35,965 bases of DNA from Candidatus Heimdallarchaeota archaeon (GCA_019057635.1 DXJL01000164.1:1-35965), one strand, 5' to 3'. Positions 1 to 8,452 are shown, numbered from the stretch's first letter. Notes: generated by a model from the letters alone, not told the origin. Numbers and translations are program-made.

Positions 1-69
1 AATTGCCAAGAAGCACTTCGAGAGGTCATAGCAGCGAATGATTTATTATTAGAAATACAGAAATTGTGA
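1..69 (+). CDS. C-terminal end of an unidentified upstream gene (partial)
   Basis: The first 23 codons are open from base 1 and end in TGA at 67-69. They give a short helical tail rich in Leu, Glu and Ala (ends ...LLLEIQKL). The start lies outside the window, so no family can be named. The alternative is that this is chance open frame; 22 residues are too few to decide. Confidence 0.3.
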   Translation, partial: NCQEALREVIAANDLLLEIQKL

Positions 70-93
70 AATTATAAAAAATTTTACTAAGAT

Positions 94-719
94 TTATCTT
101 GTAATGACTTGTCTTGCCATTGAAACAAAACATTCCTCGATCGCTTTACAATTATCTACTTTTATTGAAAATAGATTCATCTGGTACAAATCAGCTATAA
201 ATCTTGCTAATTGAATATTTGTAAGGTGAGAAACAGAATTAATCTCCGCTTTTCTCCTTTGTCTTTTTGGAGCTTTTACAGTAGAAAGAGCGCGTTGAGA
301 TTTCTTCCTAAAGATGTGTTTGCATTGATTTAAAATTCGGTCTCGGATCGTAAGAGAAGTTTTAATTTCCTTTTTCTTCTGTCTTCGCTGGGTATATTTC
401 CAACCCCTAATGACTACAATACCCATAGGCACTCGTGTGTGATAGGAAAGATACTTTTCAAACTCTCTGAGCCAATTAGGAACTGCTTCGATTGATTTTC
501 GATCATTAATATTACAAAAAAACAACCCTGCTGATGCCCCACGATAGTAGCTCGGTCTTAGTTTACCAAAGAATTCTTGACCAGCTGTATCAACTAATAT
601 CAGTTTAACCTCAGTGTTATCAAATCATATTTTCTCTTTTTTTTTTTCCTGTATACTTTGATGACGCTTCCTCTTTTGGCATTACCTGTACATCTTTCTG
701 CTAACAAGATCGAAAGATA
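94..719 (-). pseudogene. Decayed Rab/Ras-like small GTPase
   Basis: Reading the minus strand, the frame from about 624 down to 94 contains a clear G3 motif, DTAGQE, followed by a Rab-like SYYRGASAGLFFCNIND stretch with the switch II/alpha3 pattern, then NWLREFEKYL. The C-terminal part (LARFIADLYQMNLFSIKVD, then EECFVSMARQVI) matches the last helix and G5 neighbourhood of Rab proteins. The NKxD (G4) and SAK (G5) motifs are not recognisable, and about 55 Lys/Arg-rich residues sit where G4-G5 should be. Upstream the frame is closed by TGA at 625-627. A degenerate P-loop (GNAKRGSVIK) appears in another frame at about 660-690, with an 11-T run at 637-647 (plus strand) between the two. The effector region is too short. 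This fits a pseudogene with frameshift and deletion. A living, highly divergent GTPase starting internally (TTG at 525) is less likely. Confidence 0.6.
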
Positions 720-777
720 TTTCCATTTTTACTATCTCTGTTTAACATGACAGATTATCCTTAACTCTTCCGTGATC

Positions 778-1932
778 ATGATGTCTAAAGTTGCTCTTAT
801 ACCTACGAGTCCCCAATCAGTGGTGGACGATTATGCCAAACTAATGGACTTGATTAATTATCAATCATTTATAAAAAAAGAACTGAATACGATAGTCAAG
901 ATCAATTTATCATGGTCTCTTTTCTATCCTGCTTGTTCGACTCCTCCTTGGCAATTAGATGGTGTATTACAGAAATTATCAGCAGATGGTTTTGAAGCGG
1001 ACAAAATCATCCCCACAGAAAATCAAACTGTTGTCACTCATCCTTGGAGTGGCGCTTATAAGAATAAATGGTTACCTATCTTAAAAAAGTTCAATACAAC
1101 CTATCGTCCCTTGACTAACGAAAAGTGGGTACCTTATTCCCCAAAAGGGGATGTACCCGCAATGAGGGAGTTATTTCAAGATAAAATTATCATTCCAGAG
1201 ATTTTTGAAGGAGCAAGCGTTGTACATTTACCCACTTTAAAAACCCATGGTCACACGGTGATGACTGGAGCAATGAAGAATGCTTTTGGCGGGTTAATCC
1301 CCAAATATCGCCATCACAGTCATAAAATGATTCATGAAATCTTAGTTGACTTATTAACCATACAAAAGGAAATTCACCCGGGTCGACTCGCGGTAATGGA
1401 TGGATCTGTTGCAGGCGATGGGGCAGGACCACGAATCATGACACCTGTTTCTACAAATCTTCTTTTGGCCAGCGAAGACCAAGTCGCCATCGATGCCGTT
1501 TCAGCAAAACTTATGGGATTTGATCCTATGAAAATCAAATTTATTAAAATGGCCCATGATCAAGGTTTAGGTATTGGCGATATTGATCAAATTGATCTGA
1601 TTGGCACGGATCCTGCAGATTTCAAAGAAATGAATTTTAATTTTAAAACCAAAAAGAGTCTGGTTATCCGCTGGGATCAACGGATTCGCAAAACTACGTA
1701 TCGACATCGTTTTTTAAATCCCCTTCATTGGTTTTTATTCTATACCCCTTTCTTTAGGTTATTCATCATGGCATCAGGGGTCTATCACGACTGGATTTGG
1801 TACCCTCTAATTGGTAATCGTCGTATTAAGAAATTCAAGACGGAATCTGGATGGGGACAACTCTTTGAATCCTATGAATATGGCCCCAAGATGAAGACAT
1901 ACCCCGAAATAAAAAATTGGGACCGATATTGA
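778..1932 (+). CDS. DUF362 domain protein
   Basis: This 384-residue protein belongs to the DUF362 family. The typical core is visible: LPTLKTHGHTVMTGAMKN, then GLIPKYRHHSH, then AVMDGSVAGDGAGPR and a following stretch on SEDQVAIDAVSAKLMGFDP. Many DUF362 proteins carry a C-terminal 2[4Fe-4S] ferredoxin domain; this one does not and has almost no cysteine. The biochemical role of the family is not established; iron-sulfur or redox-linked roles are only suspected. The start is uncertain among GTG 772, ATG 778 and ATG 781; I chose 778 because no Shine-Dalgarno decides it. It is followed 71 bases later by a nitroreductase-like gene on the same strand, so the two may be co-transcribed. Confidence 0.85.
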   Translation: MMSKVALIPTSPQSVVDDYAKLMDLINYQSFIKKELNTIVKINLSWSLFYPACSTPPWQLDGVLQKLSADGFEADKIIPTENQTVVTHPWSGAYKNKWLPILKKFNTTYRPLTNEKWVPYSPKGDVPAMRELFQDKIIIPEIFEGASVVHLPTLKTHGHTVMTGAMKNAFGGLIPKYRHHSHKMIHEILVDLLTIQKEIHPGRLAVMDGSVAGDGAGPRIMTPVSTNLLLASEDQVAIDAVSAKLMGFDPMKIKFIKMAHDQGLGIGDIDQIDLIGTDPADFKEMNFNFKTKKSLVIRWDQRIRKTTYRHRFLNPLHWFLFYTPFFRLFIMASGVYHDWIWYPLIGNRRIKKFKTESGWGQLFESYEYGPKMKTYPEIKNWDRY

Positions 1933-2003
1933 ATTCTTGATGTCTTATTCAGAAAATTTTTACACTTTACCCAATGAAACTTGTGTAGTTGGTGTACTTA
2001 CCA

Positions 2004-2819
2004 ATGGAAAATCGTAAAGAATACATTGTTGATCTATTTAAGAAATATCGAAGCATTCTCAAAGGTCCTGATTGGGAAACGATGCCTCCGCATGAGGATT
2101 GGGAACCTGACCAACAAAAAGGGGTTGAGGAGCCTCCACCTCAGAAAGGATATGCTGAGGATGCCAAAACTATTGATCTCATACCTAAAACCGAATTTAC
2201 TACTCAAGATTTCCCTGTTACCCTTCTAGATGCAATTTCAAATAGACGAAGCAGAAGGAATTTTAGTGAGGCGCCTTTAACTCTCAAAGAACTGTCTTTT
2301 TTGTTATATGCAACACAGGGTGTTCACAAAGTAGGGACTGACGAACGTCATAGTCAAAAAAAAGTAGTTAAACGAACGGTGCCATCAGGTGGCTCTCGTC
2401 ATCCCTTTGAGACATATTTAGTGGTTCAACGAGTTGAAAATCTCCCTCCAGGTATATATCGTTATCTTGCCTTAGAGGAAAAACTGCTTTTCGTAAAAGA
2501 TATTGATGCTGAGAGAATTTCTGAATCTTTGTCTGGATTAACCTATAGTCAATCTTTTTCTGGAAAAGGGGCTGTATTCTTTATTTGGGCTGTTATCCCA
2601 TACAGAACTGAATGGCGCTACTCTATTATTTCTTACAAGGATATTCTGATCGAAGCGGGACATGTATGTCAAAACTTGTATCTTGCGTGTGAGGCCATCA
2701 ATGCAGGAACGTGTGCAATTCTAGCTTATGATCAGGAAGGAATCGACAGTTTACTTGACATTGATGGTGAAGACGAATTCGTCATTTATGTTGCTCCTGT
2801 GGGTAAAAGGAAAGAATAG
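2004..2819 (+). CDS. SagB/ThcOx-type nitroreductase family oxidoreductase
   Basis: A 271-residue FMN-dependent oxidoreductase of the SagB/ThcOx branch of the nitroreductase superfamily. The FMN-phosphate-binding entry motif NRRSRRNFSEAPLTLKELS is at about residues 80-98, followed by LLYATQGV. The PSGGSRHPFETYLVV segment typical of this branch is near the middle, then a GIYRYL strand and the C-terminal helix EAGHVCQNLYLACEAI. In toxin and cyanobactin pathways SagB enzymes oxidise azolines made by YcaO enzymes, but no YcaO, precursor peptide or transporter is nearby, so the substrate here is unknown. A proline- and acid-rich segment (residues 20-70) precedes the domain. A TTG at 1989 would add five residues; ATG 2004 is preferred. 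Confidence 0.85.
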   Translation: MENRKEYIVDLFKKYRSILKGPDWETMPPHEDWEPDQQKGVEEPPPQKGYAEDAKTIDLIPKTEFTTQDFPVTLLDAISNRRSRRNFSEAPLTLKELSFLLYATQGVHKVGTDERHSQKKVVKRTVPSGGSRHPFETYLVVQRVENLPPGIYRYLALEEKLLFVKDIDAERISESLSGLTYSQSFSGKGAVFFIWAVIPYRTEWRYSIISYKDILIEAGHVCQNLYLACEAINAGTCAILAYDQEGIDSLLDIDGEDEFVIYVAPVGKRKE

Positions 2820-2876
2820 TGTTGTATTGACCTTATTAGTGTCTACACCCCACATTTATGATAGAATTCAATATTC

Positions 2877-3968
2877 TTATTCTGCCTCTTTCTTTGGGAA
2901 CGGATTCCAAGTCATAATTAGTATGGTATTTATTACGATTATTGTCTGAGATATCGTACATAGAATACATATGAAGTTGATCACGAACAGTTCTAGATAT
3001 AATAGGTAAAATAAAGCACCCACAGTAAGAAACAATTGGAATACAATGAAATAATACCAATACTCTCCCTGGAGTTTTTTGAATAAAAATGATCTCTCTC
3101 TACCTAACGGAATCTCTAATGGAAGTGGTACAATACTTAGAAAAATTACTTGTATCAACACTAATGTCATTATGACGATTCCTACCATAGAAAATGGTAT
3201 TTCGAATCCGAAAATATTGTAAATCTCATATTTTCGAAAAAGAAGGGTTTTTGCTAAATCATTGGTGGTACATCCACAGCCTCCCTGAAGATAATCTAAA
3301 AATTGATATGTGAGTGAAATTAACGAGACAAGCGTTAATGTAGTAAAAAGAAAAATACGATTCTTCTCTATTCGCCTCAGGTGGATTGTCAATTGTGTAT
3401 ATTCGTTTACTAGATAACCTATGAGTGTTACAATAAGCAGTATTCCACCAATAAGAATAGCAGCATTCGTTAATAGTGAAAAATCAACAAAATCGAAGGA
3501 AGGGTTATTGTTCCCGTTATTGTCAGGAGGGATGTAACCAATATCTACGAGAATAGACTCAAAAGATGTGACTAATAGATTAGAATCTCCCAAAATTGCC
3601 TCAATATCTAATACTACTTTTTGATCATTGTCCCAGAGAAAGATCACCCACGGAAAATCTCCATAAGCACCTACAGAAATATTATGTACCTCCATTTGTT
3701 CGAAAAAAAAGGCAGTTTCAGTAGAGGCATCAATAAATGCAAAATCAATACTATCGTTGAGACGATATTCCTGAAAAAATGGATCTACATACGAATTGTA
3801 TTTGTTTACACAATCGGGACAAGCGCTATACTTGATAACAATACAGTCAACTGGTTCATCAGCGTGTTGTCCAGCAGTGCTAATATCAATGATTCCAACA
3901 AGCAAGGTACTTAATAAGAGTGTACCAAGTACTAACCGGGAATATTTGAAATTCGTTGAGGAACTCAT
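2877..3968 (-). CDS. Membrane thiol oxidoreductase: thioredoxin-like domain fused to VKOR domain
   Basis: 363 residues. An N-terminal hydrophobic anchor (residues 12-29) is followed by a thioredoxin-like domain with a CPDC active site at 50-53 and a likely cis-proline in GDFPWV (about 106). A transmembrane helix at about 164-187 leads to a four-helix VKOR-like domain: the loop cysteines CGC at 231-233, then YEIYNIFGFEIPFSMVGI, and a final helix with CILC at 334-337. VKOR homologues pass electrons from thioredoxin-like partners to quinone during disulfide formation. The predicted layout puts the CPDC domain outside the membrane, so the fusion should be self-contained for oxidative folding of exported proteins. 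Loop cysteines one residue apart are unusual for VKOR. Its ATG overlaps the stop of the mrp gene (ATGA), so the two are an operon. Confidence 0.8.
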   Translation of the reverse strand: MSSSTNFKYSRLVLGTLLLSTLLVGIIDISTAGQHADEPVDCIVIKYSACPDCVNKYNSYVDPFFQEYRLNDSIDFAFIDASTETAFFFEQMEVHNISVGAYGDFPWVIFLWDNDQKVVLDIEAILGDSNLLVTSFESILVDIGYIPPDNNGNNNPSFDFVDFSLLTNAAILIGGILLIVTLIGYLVNEYTQLTIHLRRIEKNRIFLFTTLTLVSLISLTYQFLDYLQGGCGCTTNDLAKTLLFRKYEIYNIFGFEIPFSMVGIVIMTLVLIQVIFLSIVPLPLEIPLGRERSFLFKKLQGEYWYYFIVFQLFLTVGALFYLLYLELFVINFICILCTISQTIIVINTILIMTWNPFPKKEAE

Positions 3969-4786
3969 TTCTTCTTCAACTTATTCAGTAATCTGGTGAC
4001 GACCGGGGAAAAATATTCAAACGCTTCTGAAAGTCCTTTATCTCCTTTTACTCGAATATTCAGATCAAAAGGAATCTGCCCAAGTAATTCAGTATTAAAC
4101 TCTTGAGCCATCCTTTCCCCCCCACCTTCTCCAAATAGGGTATGCTCAGTTTCACAAGATGGACATTTAAATACGGACATATTTTCTATGATGCCGAGGA
4201 CAGCTTCTTCACCCAACATTTTGCGTGACATTACGAGTGACTTACCAGTATCTAACGTACTTACTTCTTGGGGTGTGGTAACAATCACAACACCATCTAG
4301 ATCAGGTAACATCTGCATAATACTAATTGCTTCATCTCCTGTCCCGGGAGGCATATCAAAAATTAATATTTCTAATGGCCCCCAGTCAAAGTCAGTCAAA
4401 AATTGATTAAGCGCTTTCATCTTGATAGGCCCTCTCCACACAACAGGAGTCGAGGTTGTTTCTAAAAAGAAAGCCATTGAAACAACTTTGACCCCCATCG
4501 GTCCTTCAACCGGCAAAGGTTTTCCACTTTCTTGCACTTCAACCTTTTTTCCCTCAATCCCAAGCATTTTTGCAATATTTGGGCCTGAAAAATCTAGATC
4601 CGCGATTCCTACTTTCCCTGGAAACTTCTTTCCAAAGGCTAAAGCTAAATTAGATGCAACGGTAGATTTCCCTACTCCACCTTTACCACTAAGCACAACA
4701 ATCTTTTTTTTCACATTTTTCATTGCAGCAGCAATTTCATCCTGCTGTGTTTTCAAATTTGACTGCACGGTTGTTTCCTTCAGCAT
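3965..4786 (-). CDS. Mrp/NBP35-family P-loop ATPase, Fe-S cluster carrier
   Basis: 273 residues, a normal length for archaeal Mrp/NBP35 (ApbC) proteins. The deviant Walker A GKGGVGKST is at 34-42, the switch I aspartate lies in ADLDFSGPN, and FDMPPGTGDEA at 143-153 is the family signature. The CPSC motif at 208-211 is the cluster-binding CxxC that bridges the dimer. These proteins assemble and hand over [4Fe-4S] clusters in the cytosol. The last four bases overlap the start of the thioredoxin-VKOR gene, a tight coupling that suggests a link between cluster or thiol chemistry and membrane redox. A 9-base inverted repeat lies 35 bases upstream of the ATG. Confidence 0.9.
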   Translation of the reverse strand: MLKETTVQSNLKTQQDEIAAAMKNVKKKIVVLSGKGGVGKSTVASNLALAFGKKFPGKVGIADLDFSGPNIAKMLGIEGKKVEVQESGKPLPVEGPMGVKVVSMAFFLETTSTPVVWRGPIKMKALNQFLTDFDWGPLEILIFDMPPGTGDEAISIMQMLPDLDGVVIVTTPQEVSTLDTGKSLVMSRKMLGEEAVLGIIENMSVFKCPSCETEHTLFGEGGGERMAQEFNTELLGQIPFDLNIRVKGDKGLSEAFEYFSPVVTRLLNKLKKK

Positions 4787-4820
4787 TTACTTAATAAATT
4801 GTCAGTATTTCTCAAATGAC

Positions 4821-4852
4821 GAAGGGTTAGTCCAGATTATTAATAACCCTTC
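4821..4852. promoter_or_regulatory. Inverted repeat upstream of the Mrp gene
   Basis: Perfect 9-base arms GAAGGGTTA (4821-4829) and TAACCCTTC (4844-4852), separated by 14 bases. It sits between the stop of the 7TM-longin gene (4900) and the ATG of mrp (4786). No T-tract follows on the minus strand, so an operator for mrp is at least as likely as a terminator hairpin. Confidence 0.4.
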
Positions 4853-4899
4853 ATTTCACAATTCGTAGATAACTTGCTTATCTATTATTTTGACATCAG

Positions 4900-6081
4900 C
4901 TACTCACGACCAAAAGCCATTTTAACAAGATCATAAGCGCCTTCGAAGACGTGTTTCGGAACAACGGTTAGTTCTTCAGCCTCAGAGCCGTATTTTAAAT
5001 TAAAAAATCTACTAAAGGCAGCAAGTGCACTCCAAAGAAATCTAGATGTATGATCGGCGATAATAAAGGTGATAAAATTGTCATTATTAGAAAGCATAAT
5101 AATATCTTCTTGAAACTGTATCATTTTGACATCTGTCGTTTCTATCATTTCAGTAAATAAGTTTAGCACAGCAAGGACTCCACCAGAAAATAAGAGATCA
5201 CGATCACTCCCCAAGCTTTCCTCAGGAACGAAATCATAGGAATATAATAGCAAACCTGATTTATTTATGACCATCAGTTTCTTTAAACGATGAAATTGTA
5301 ATAAACCAAGAGGAGCTTTTACATATGCTCTATAAATTAACAAACTACCTACTATAACACTAATATGTGGAGCAAAATGTTGTAAGAAGATAATGAATTC
5401 TAGATTAACAAAATTCTCCAAAAATCTGGCACTTACAACTACTATCAAGGGAATTGCATAAAAGAAAATTATCGATAGCTGAAGTATTAGCACCTGTGAA
5501 TTCTGTTTTCTAAATGTTATCTGACTTTTAATCTTCTGAAGGGAATAGAGAGTTATAATAATAACGTAGCTTACAAAATATGCTGCTGGAAAATTTGTGG
5601 TGTATAAGACAATTAAAATGGTCAGAACAACACTATAGAGATCCTCGATGTTCTGATTAATATTTAATTCGTTTGACATTATCTCTGGAAATAGAACTGG
5701 ATAAATCATATTCAGTAAAAAAGCCCCGAGAAAGATACCATATATTGACGCATGGATCGGTGACACTCTATCTTTTCGGAAAAATTCAATAAACAGCAAG
5801 AAAACCCCTGAAGATATACCACCAAATAAAGGAAACAGGTAGTTCACAATGTTTCCCTCGTCACGATAGAACTGGACTGGATTTTCAATATTAAGAATAT
5901 AGAAAAAGAATTCAAATCCCACAAAGGCAATGAATACAATATATAAGCCAATAAGTATCCCGATTACCGGAATTTTTGTTTTCCGCCACCTAGCTATTAA
6001 CGAGAGGATTAAAATGAATGATACACTTATTTCAAGAAAGAAGATACAAAATCCTACCAAGCTAAGTGTTTCTAATGCCAA
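4900..6081 (-). CDS. Seven-helix membrane protein with C-terminal longin-like domain
   Basis: 393 residues. About seven hydrophobic segments are visible at roughly 7-30, 38-62, 80-100, 112-132, 147-180, 199-222 and 230-252. The soluble remainder (about 264-393) opens with RLKKLMVINKSGLLLYSYDF and continues with LLFSGGVLAVLNLFTEMIE, IQFQEDIIMLSNNDNFITFIIAD and a helix with ALAAFSRFFNLKYG. This beta-beta-helix-beta-beta-beta-helix pattern is that of longin/roadblock-type domains, which in Asgard archaea and eukaryotes serve small-GTPase regulation. The domain should face the cytoplasm if the helix count is right. The start is TTG 6081, supported by an AGGAAGG Shine-Dalgarno about 8 bases upstream and an in-frame stop further up; no ATG is available. 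Function is unknown; a membrane receptor or anchor for a GTPase module is an inference. Confidence 0.7.
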   Translation of the reverse strand: MALETLSLVGFCIFFLEISVSFILILSLIARWRKTKIPVIGILIGLYIVFIAFVGFEFFFYILNIENPVQFYRDEGNIVNYLFPLFGGISSGVFLLFIEFFRKDRVSPIHASIYGIFLGAFLLNMIYPVLFPEIMSNELNINQNIEDLYSVVLTILIVLYTTNFPAAYFVSYVIIITLYSLQKIKSQITFRKQNSQVLILQLSIIFFYAIPLIVVVSARFLENFVNLEFIIFLQHFAPHISVIVGSLLIYRAYVKAPLGLLQFHRLKKLMVINKSGLLLYSYDFVPEESLGSDRDLLFSGGVLAVLNLFTEMIETTDVKMIQFQEDIIMLSNNDNFITFIIADHTSRFLWSALAAFSRFFNLKYGSEAEELTVVPKHVFEGAYDLVKMAFGRE

Positions 6082-6130
6082 TGGATTGTCCTTCCTACCT
6101 AAGAATGGAATTATGCAAAGTATCCTCGGG

Positions 6131-6147
6131 ATTACAATTAGTGTAAT
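6131..6147. promoter_or_regulatory. Short dyad in the divergent promoter region
   Basis: Arms ATTACA and TGTAAT with a 5-base spacer, located midway between the divergent 7TM-longin gene and the DUF364 gene (138-base gap). It could be a regulator site serving one or both. In AT-rich DNA a 6-base dyad can arise by chance. Confidence 0.25.
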
Positions 6148-6219
6148 TCTTCAATGTTCTTAAACTCTTGGAAATAATTCAATAAATACAGATGGATAGT
6201 CAAAAAGAAGGTAAGTAGT

Positions 6220-6996
6220 ATGAGTTCCTTTCTCTCTCAGCTAGCACATGATTCGCTCTCTCTGGAAAAGTCTGTATCTGAGTTCAACATAGAATCTGTT
6301 ATTATCGGTATTCGTTACACTAGCGTACTACTTTCTAGTGGTTCGTGTGGAGTAGCATATACCTTAACTGATCAATCAGCAGAAAAAAACCGTCATAATA
6401 AGTATTTATCTGAAAAATTCTTATTTGAAAAAAGTTTGGAGTATTTGGTTGAATTTTGTGCCTCTAAATACTCAATATTTCGAAGTATTGGAGTTGCTGC
6501 TTTGAATGCCTTTTCACAGGCTAATCTTCCTTCATTAAGAACGGAAAATCTGGATATTCTAGATATCTTTGAAGAAAAGTCTGGAAATATCAGTATGATT
6601 GGAAATATTCAGCCTGTTACCCGATTTCTTAGTCAGAAAGGATATCAAATTAAAATTCTAGATAGATATTCTCCTCCTCGCCAACAGGCCCAAATTACCA
6701 CTGTAGAGGAGATTTCAGATCTACAAAATGCCGATCATCTGATAGTTTCTGGATCGGCATTAGTATTCGAAACTTTCGATTTAGTTCGGGATCTTCTCTT
6801 GACAATTCCTGGAGAAAAAGTTCTTCTCGGGCCTTCGGCTCAAATTCTCCCTGCTATCGCTTTCAAACATGGTTTCACATTTTTAGGGAGCTCTGAAATT
6901 ATTAATACGAAATCTGTTATGAGTATTATTATGGAGGGAGGCGGATATCGAGCATTTAAGGAGTTCACACAAAAGTATTCTTTTCACTTAGAATGA
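6220..6996 (+). CDS. DUF4213/DUF364 Rossmann-like protein
   Basis: 258 residues. The N-terminal part (about 24-50, VIIGIRYTSVLLSSGSCGVAY) matches the DUF4213 enolase-N-like fold, and the C-terminal half matches DUF364: TEEISDLQNADHLIVSGSAL-like strand-loop, then GEKVLLGPSAQILPAIAFKHG and GSSEIINTKSVMSIIMEGGG. The family is proposed to bind heavy metals or metal-cofactor precursors and is often found near metal transporters or anaerobic metabolism genes. No such partner is adjacent here. The gene stands alone in its promoter, divergent from the 7TM-longin gene. The ATG follows a weak GAAGG. Confidence 0.8.
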   Translation: MSSFLSQLAHDSLSLEKSVSEFNIESVIIGIRYTSVLLSSGSCGVAYTLTDQSAEKNRHNKYLSEKFLFEKSLEYLVEFCASKYSIFRSIGVAALNAFSQANLPSLRTENLDILDIFEEKSGNISMIGNIQPVTRFLSQKGYQIKILDRYSPPRQQAQITTVEEISDLQNADHLIVSGSALVFETFDLVRDLLLTIPGEKVLLGPSAQILPAIAFKHGFTFLGSSEIINTKSVMSIIMEGGGYRAFKEFTQKYSFHLE

Positions 6997-7143
6997 ATTC
7001 GATGTTAGATTTTTGTCGAAAGGTCCCGAAAAACGCTGATGACACTCTTTTTCCATTGTTGGCACTTTTCGATACCTCCCAGTTATTTCTATCAGCTCTT
7101 TCAATGTTTTAATCACGACAGAAATAATTGGAAGATTTCAAAT

Positions 7144-7407
7144 ATGTCCACACAGTCTCAATTTGGATTCAAAAAATCTTTAGATCGCATAATGCAGTTA
7201 ATATATCTTTCTTCGAACGTTTTTACTGATCTTGAGGTTCAAAATCAAGTATGTGCTCTAAATGTCAAAGATTCCTACTCAGAAACAGAGAAAAATCAGC
7301 TATTAACTTATTTTTTGGATTTGATCGAATCTCTTTCTCTTGAAAGGATTTATCTCACCCAAGATCCCAACAATGAGAACCGTTATTTCTACAATGGAGG
7401 ATTTTGA
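7144..7407 (+). CDS. Unknown small protein (87 residues)
   Basis: I do not recognise this protein. It is mostly helical by eye, with a Leu/Ile-rich repeat of hydrophobic positions (IMQLIYLSSNVF, LLTYFLDLIESL) and no cysteine cluster or membrane helix. ATG 7144 is chosen because GGAAG lies 9 bases upstream; a longer frame back to 7039 has no ribosome site and an atypical aromatic-rich N-terminus. It is the first of three short unknown genes in a row on the plus strand, which may form one transcript. Confidence 0.5.
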   Translation: MSTQSQFGFKKSLDRIMQLIYLSSNVFTDLEVQNQVCALNVKDSYSETEKNQLLTYFLDLIESLSLERIYLTQDPNNENRYFYNGGF

Positions 7408-7492
7408 CTTGTATTCAGAATACTATACGGTACCAAACAACAAAACCACTCCTAAGAAGAAATCAGTGTTACATTACTGGAAGGAACCCCCT

Positions 7493-7855
7493 ATGAGCTC
7501 GCAGAAAATGAATCAAAAACCAGTGGAGAAAGAAGAAAATGATCGGGAAGCCTCTCGTTTAGCTGACAGAGCACTATTATTGCTTTCGTTCAAAGATACA
7601 CCTAGCCAAAATTTGCATCATGTTCTACAAGTCCTGGGAATTCATTCTATAGAAGAAAAGAAAAGTATTATGCAAGAGATTTTCCGATTAATACGAGAAG
7701 GAATTGTATATGTTCCCAAGGGTTTACCTTTACTCATTGATAAAGGAATAGACAATGTTAAGGATGTTTCAGAGATTGATCTTGTGCTTCTCAGACCATA
7801 TGACCAATTAATCTCTGAGATCCAGAGAGATATTTCTGCTTTCAATAATAAATAG
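7493..7855 (+). CDS. Unknown protein, possibly winged-helix-like (120 residues)
   Basis: Not assigned to a family. After a charged N-terminus (KPVEKEENDREASRLAD), residues about 27-80 show helix-helix-helix-strand order (LLLLSFKDTP..., EEKKSIMQEIFRLIREGIVYV) that could be a small winged helix. ATG 7493 has a strong GGAAGGA six bases upstream and is preferred. The frame is open further up, to ATG 7394 (overlapping the previous gene by 14 bases) and TTG 7340, so an N-terminal extension of 33 or 51 residues cannot be excluded. Confidence 0.55.
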   Translation: MSSQKMNQKPVEKEENDREASRLADRALLLLSFKDTPSQNLHHVLQVLGIHSIEEKKSIMQEIFRLIREGIVYVPKGLPLLIDKGIDNVKDVSEIDLVLLRPYDQLISEIQRDISAFNNK

Positions 7856-7870
7856 GCTTAGTAGCAAGAG

Positions 7871-8281
7871 TTGAAGAATGTGGCATTGCAAAATTCAAAA
7901 TTGGTAAGCACAGCACAGCTTAATGAGCTAAAAATACATTTAAGATTGATAAATAGTACTTGTGATAATGTTTTAGCTACTAAATGGCAACATATACAGC
8001 AGATGCAGTTAGATTTAGATTTAGACCCCAGTATGAGCATTAAAGAATTAGCTCAGTTATATTATCAATTTGATGATATAATAGAAGTATTTAAACTAGA
8101 ATCCTATACATTTCGACAATTAGAAAAAATATTGGTTGAATTAGAAACTGTAAGAGATATGTTAGATATTTCCCGCGATACTCCACTCCAACAAATTGCC
8201 TTTCAATTGACTTCATACGATATTTCAGTATTAGGAGTGGGAAAGAATTCCATCTTAGAAAAAATTATGACTTATTATTAA
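7871..8281 (+). CDS. Unknown helical protein (136 residues)
   Basis: No family recognised. The whole protein reads as amphipathic helices (ELKIHLRLINSTCDNVL, IKELAQLYYQFDDIIEV, LEKILVELETVRDML), with no membrane segment. The only start choices are TTG 7871 and GTG 7880, neither with a clear ribosome site. It begins 16 bases after the previous gene stops, so co-expression of the trio is likely. Confidence 0.5.
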   Translation: MKNVALQNSKLVSTAQLNELKIHLRLINSTCDNVLATKWQHIQQMQLDLDLDPSMSIKELAQLYYQFDDIIEVFKLESYTFRQLEKILVELETVRDMLDISRDTPLQQIAFQLTSYDISVLGVGKNSILEKIMTYY

Positions 8282-8452
8282 TTTCATTATCTCCTCATGA
8301 AATTTTCCTTATTGGCTCCTTATAGACCATTTAAGACGTTTAAAAGCTGGTATAAGAGATTATTGTTTTGATCAAGGGGTATCACTTTTGTCCATTCTTA
8401 TCAAAATCTTAAAACCCCAAATTCTTTCATTGTAAAAAGAAGGTTAATCATA

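Noticed and set aside
4422-4868. 148-residue plus-strand open frame opposite mrp
   Set aside because: It is the antisense shadow of the Mrp gene, with Pro/Ser/Thr-rich composition expected from the reversed codons.
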